Shown here piece after piece: positions 63,929 through 64,000 of a DNA stretch of 64,000 nucleotides (position 1 is the stretch's first letter; the number at the start of each line of letters is the position of its first letter). Below the pieces are notes generated by a model. That model had not been told where the DNA came from, ran no database searches, and worked only from the letters and a program-made list of their open reading frames with translations. The stretch comes from Phreatobacter sp. (GTDB lineage Bacteria; Pseudomonadota; Alphaproteobacteria; Rhizobiales; Phreatobacteraceae). The DNA lies in assembly GCF_027532945.1 (NCBI RefSeq), contig NZ_JAPZTZ010000009.1:62001-126000 (forward strand), given 5' to 3'. The translations under genes were made by a program, and so were the position numbers.

Positions 63929-64000
63929 ACGTCACGGGCTCGGAAATCAACTGAAACCAAGTGATACGTGCGAATAACGTCTCATTAAGCCTGCGGGCGC

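Overview
The window is 64 kb of high-GC DNA with dense, short-spaced genes. It reads as the chromosome of an alphaproteobacterium, most likely of the order Hyphomicrobiales (Rhizobiales). The evidence is an AapJ/Q/M-type general amino-acid ABC transporter, an LsrB/VtlR-type LysR regulator next to trxB, a PhoR/PhoU/PhoB set, a TauE-TIGR02186 pair, several chemoreceptors and Bradyrhizobium-like protein sequences. The genus cannot be fixed from sequence alone. No rRNA, tRNA, CRISPR array, phage or transposase gene was recognised.

Layout. 0-5.4 kb (minus strand): a cyanate uptake and breakdown operon (CmpA/NrtA-like binding protein, DUF1348 protein, permease, ATPase, cyanase) followed by a secreted PHB-depolymerase-like esterase. 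It faces a sigma-54-dependent PAS/AAA+ activator (5.4-7.3 kb). The gap between them holds a well-spaced -24/-12 promoter and two inverted repeats that look like activator sites. 7.7-11.1 kb: aapJ-aapQ-aapM without the ATPase gene aapP. 11.1-28 kb: a catabolic block with an M81 MlrC peptidase, a four-gene overlapping operon (HIBADH-like dehydrogenase, aldehyde dehydrogenase, diaminopropionate ammonia-lyase, N-carbamoyl-D-amino-acid hydrolase), an NMT1-type ABC transporter flanked by two related FAD oxidases, a flavodoxin-fold reductase, an amidohydrolase and a creatininase-family enzyme. The chemistry suggests use of ureido- or amide-linked diamino acids.

24-34.5 kb: four methyl-accepting chemotaxis protein genes. 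One is interrupted by an in-frame TAG, one is a normal membrane receptor, and two are tandem-duplicated soluble PAS-PAS receptors. The last is divergent from a MerR/cobalamin-binding regulator with the W-x9-EH motif of CarH/LitR photoreceptors. 35.6-42.3 kb (minus): a transglutaminase / DUF2126 / circularly permuted ATP-grasp-alpha-E operon, a widespread but functionally unassigned peptide-bond system. 42.5-45.5 kb: an acyl-CoA dehydrogenase and a TauE/SafE exporter with its TIGR02186 partner.

45.5-48.4 kb: phoR-phoU-phoB with no pst genes between them. 48.4-59.7 kb: housekeeping genes (Uup-type ABC-F ATPase, a quinone reductase, prs, the lgt-MidA-like-pgeF operon, ubiK, lsrB, trxB, a 2OG-Fe oxygenase, an Lrp regulator, an alpha/beta hydrolase). 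59.8-64 kb: an OpgC-type membrane protein, an SGNH hydrolase and an OmpR/EnvZ-type two-component pair with possible regulator boxes upstream. A palindromic intergenic repeat family occurs as inverted pairs at about 21.7 kb and 55.2 kb.
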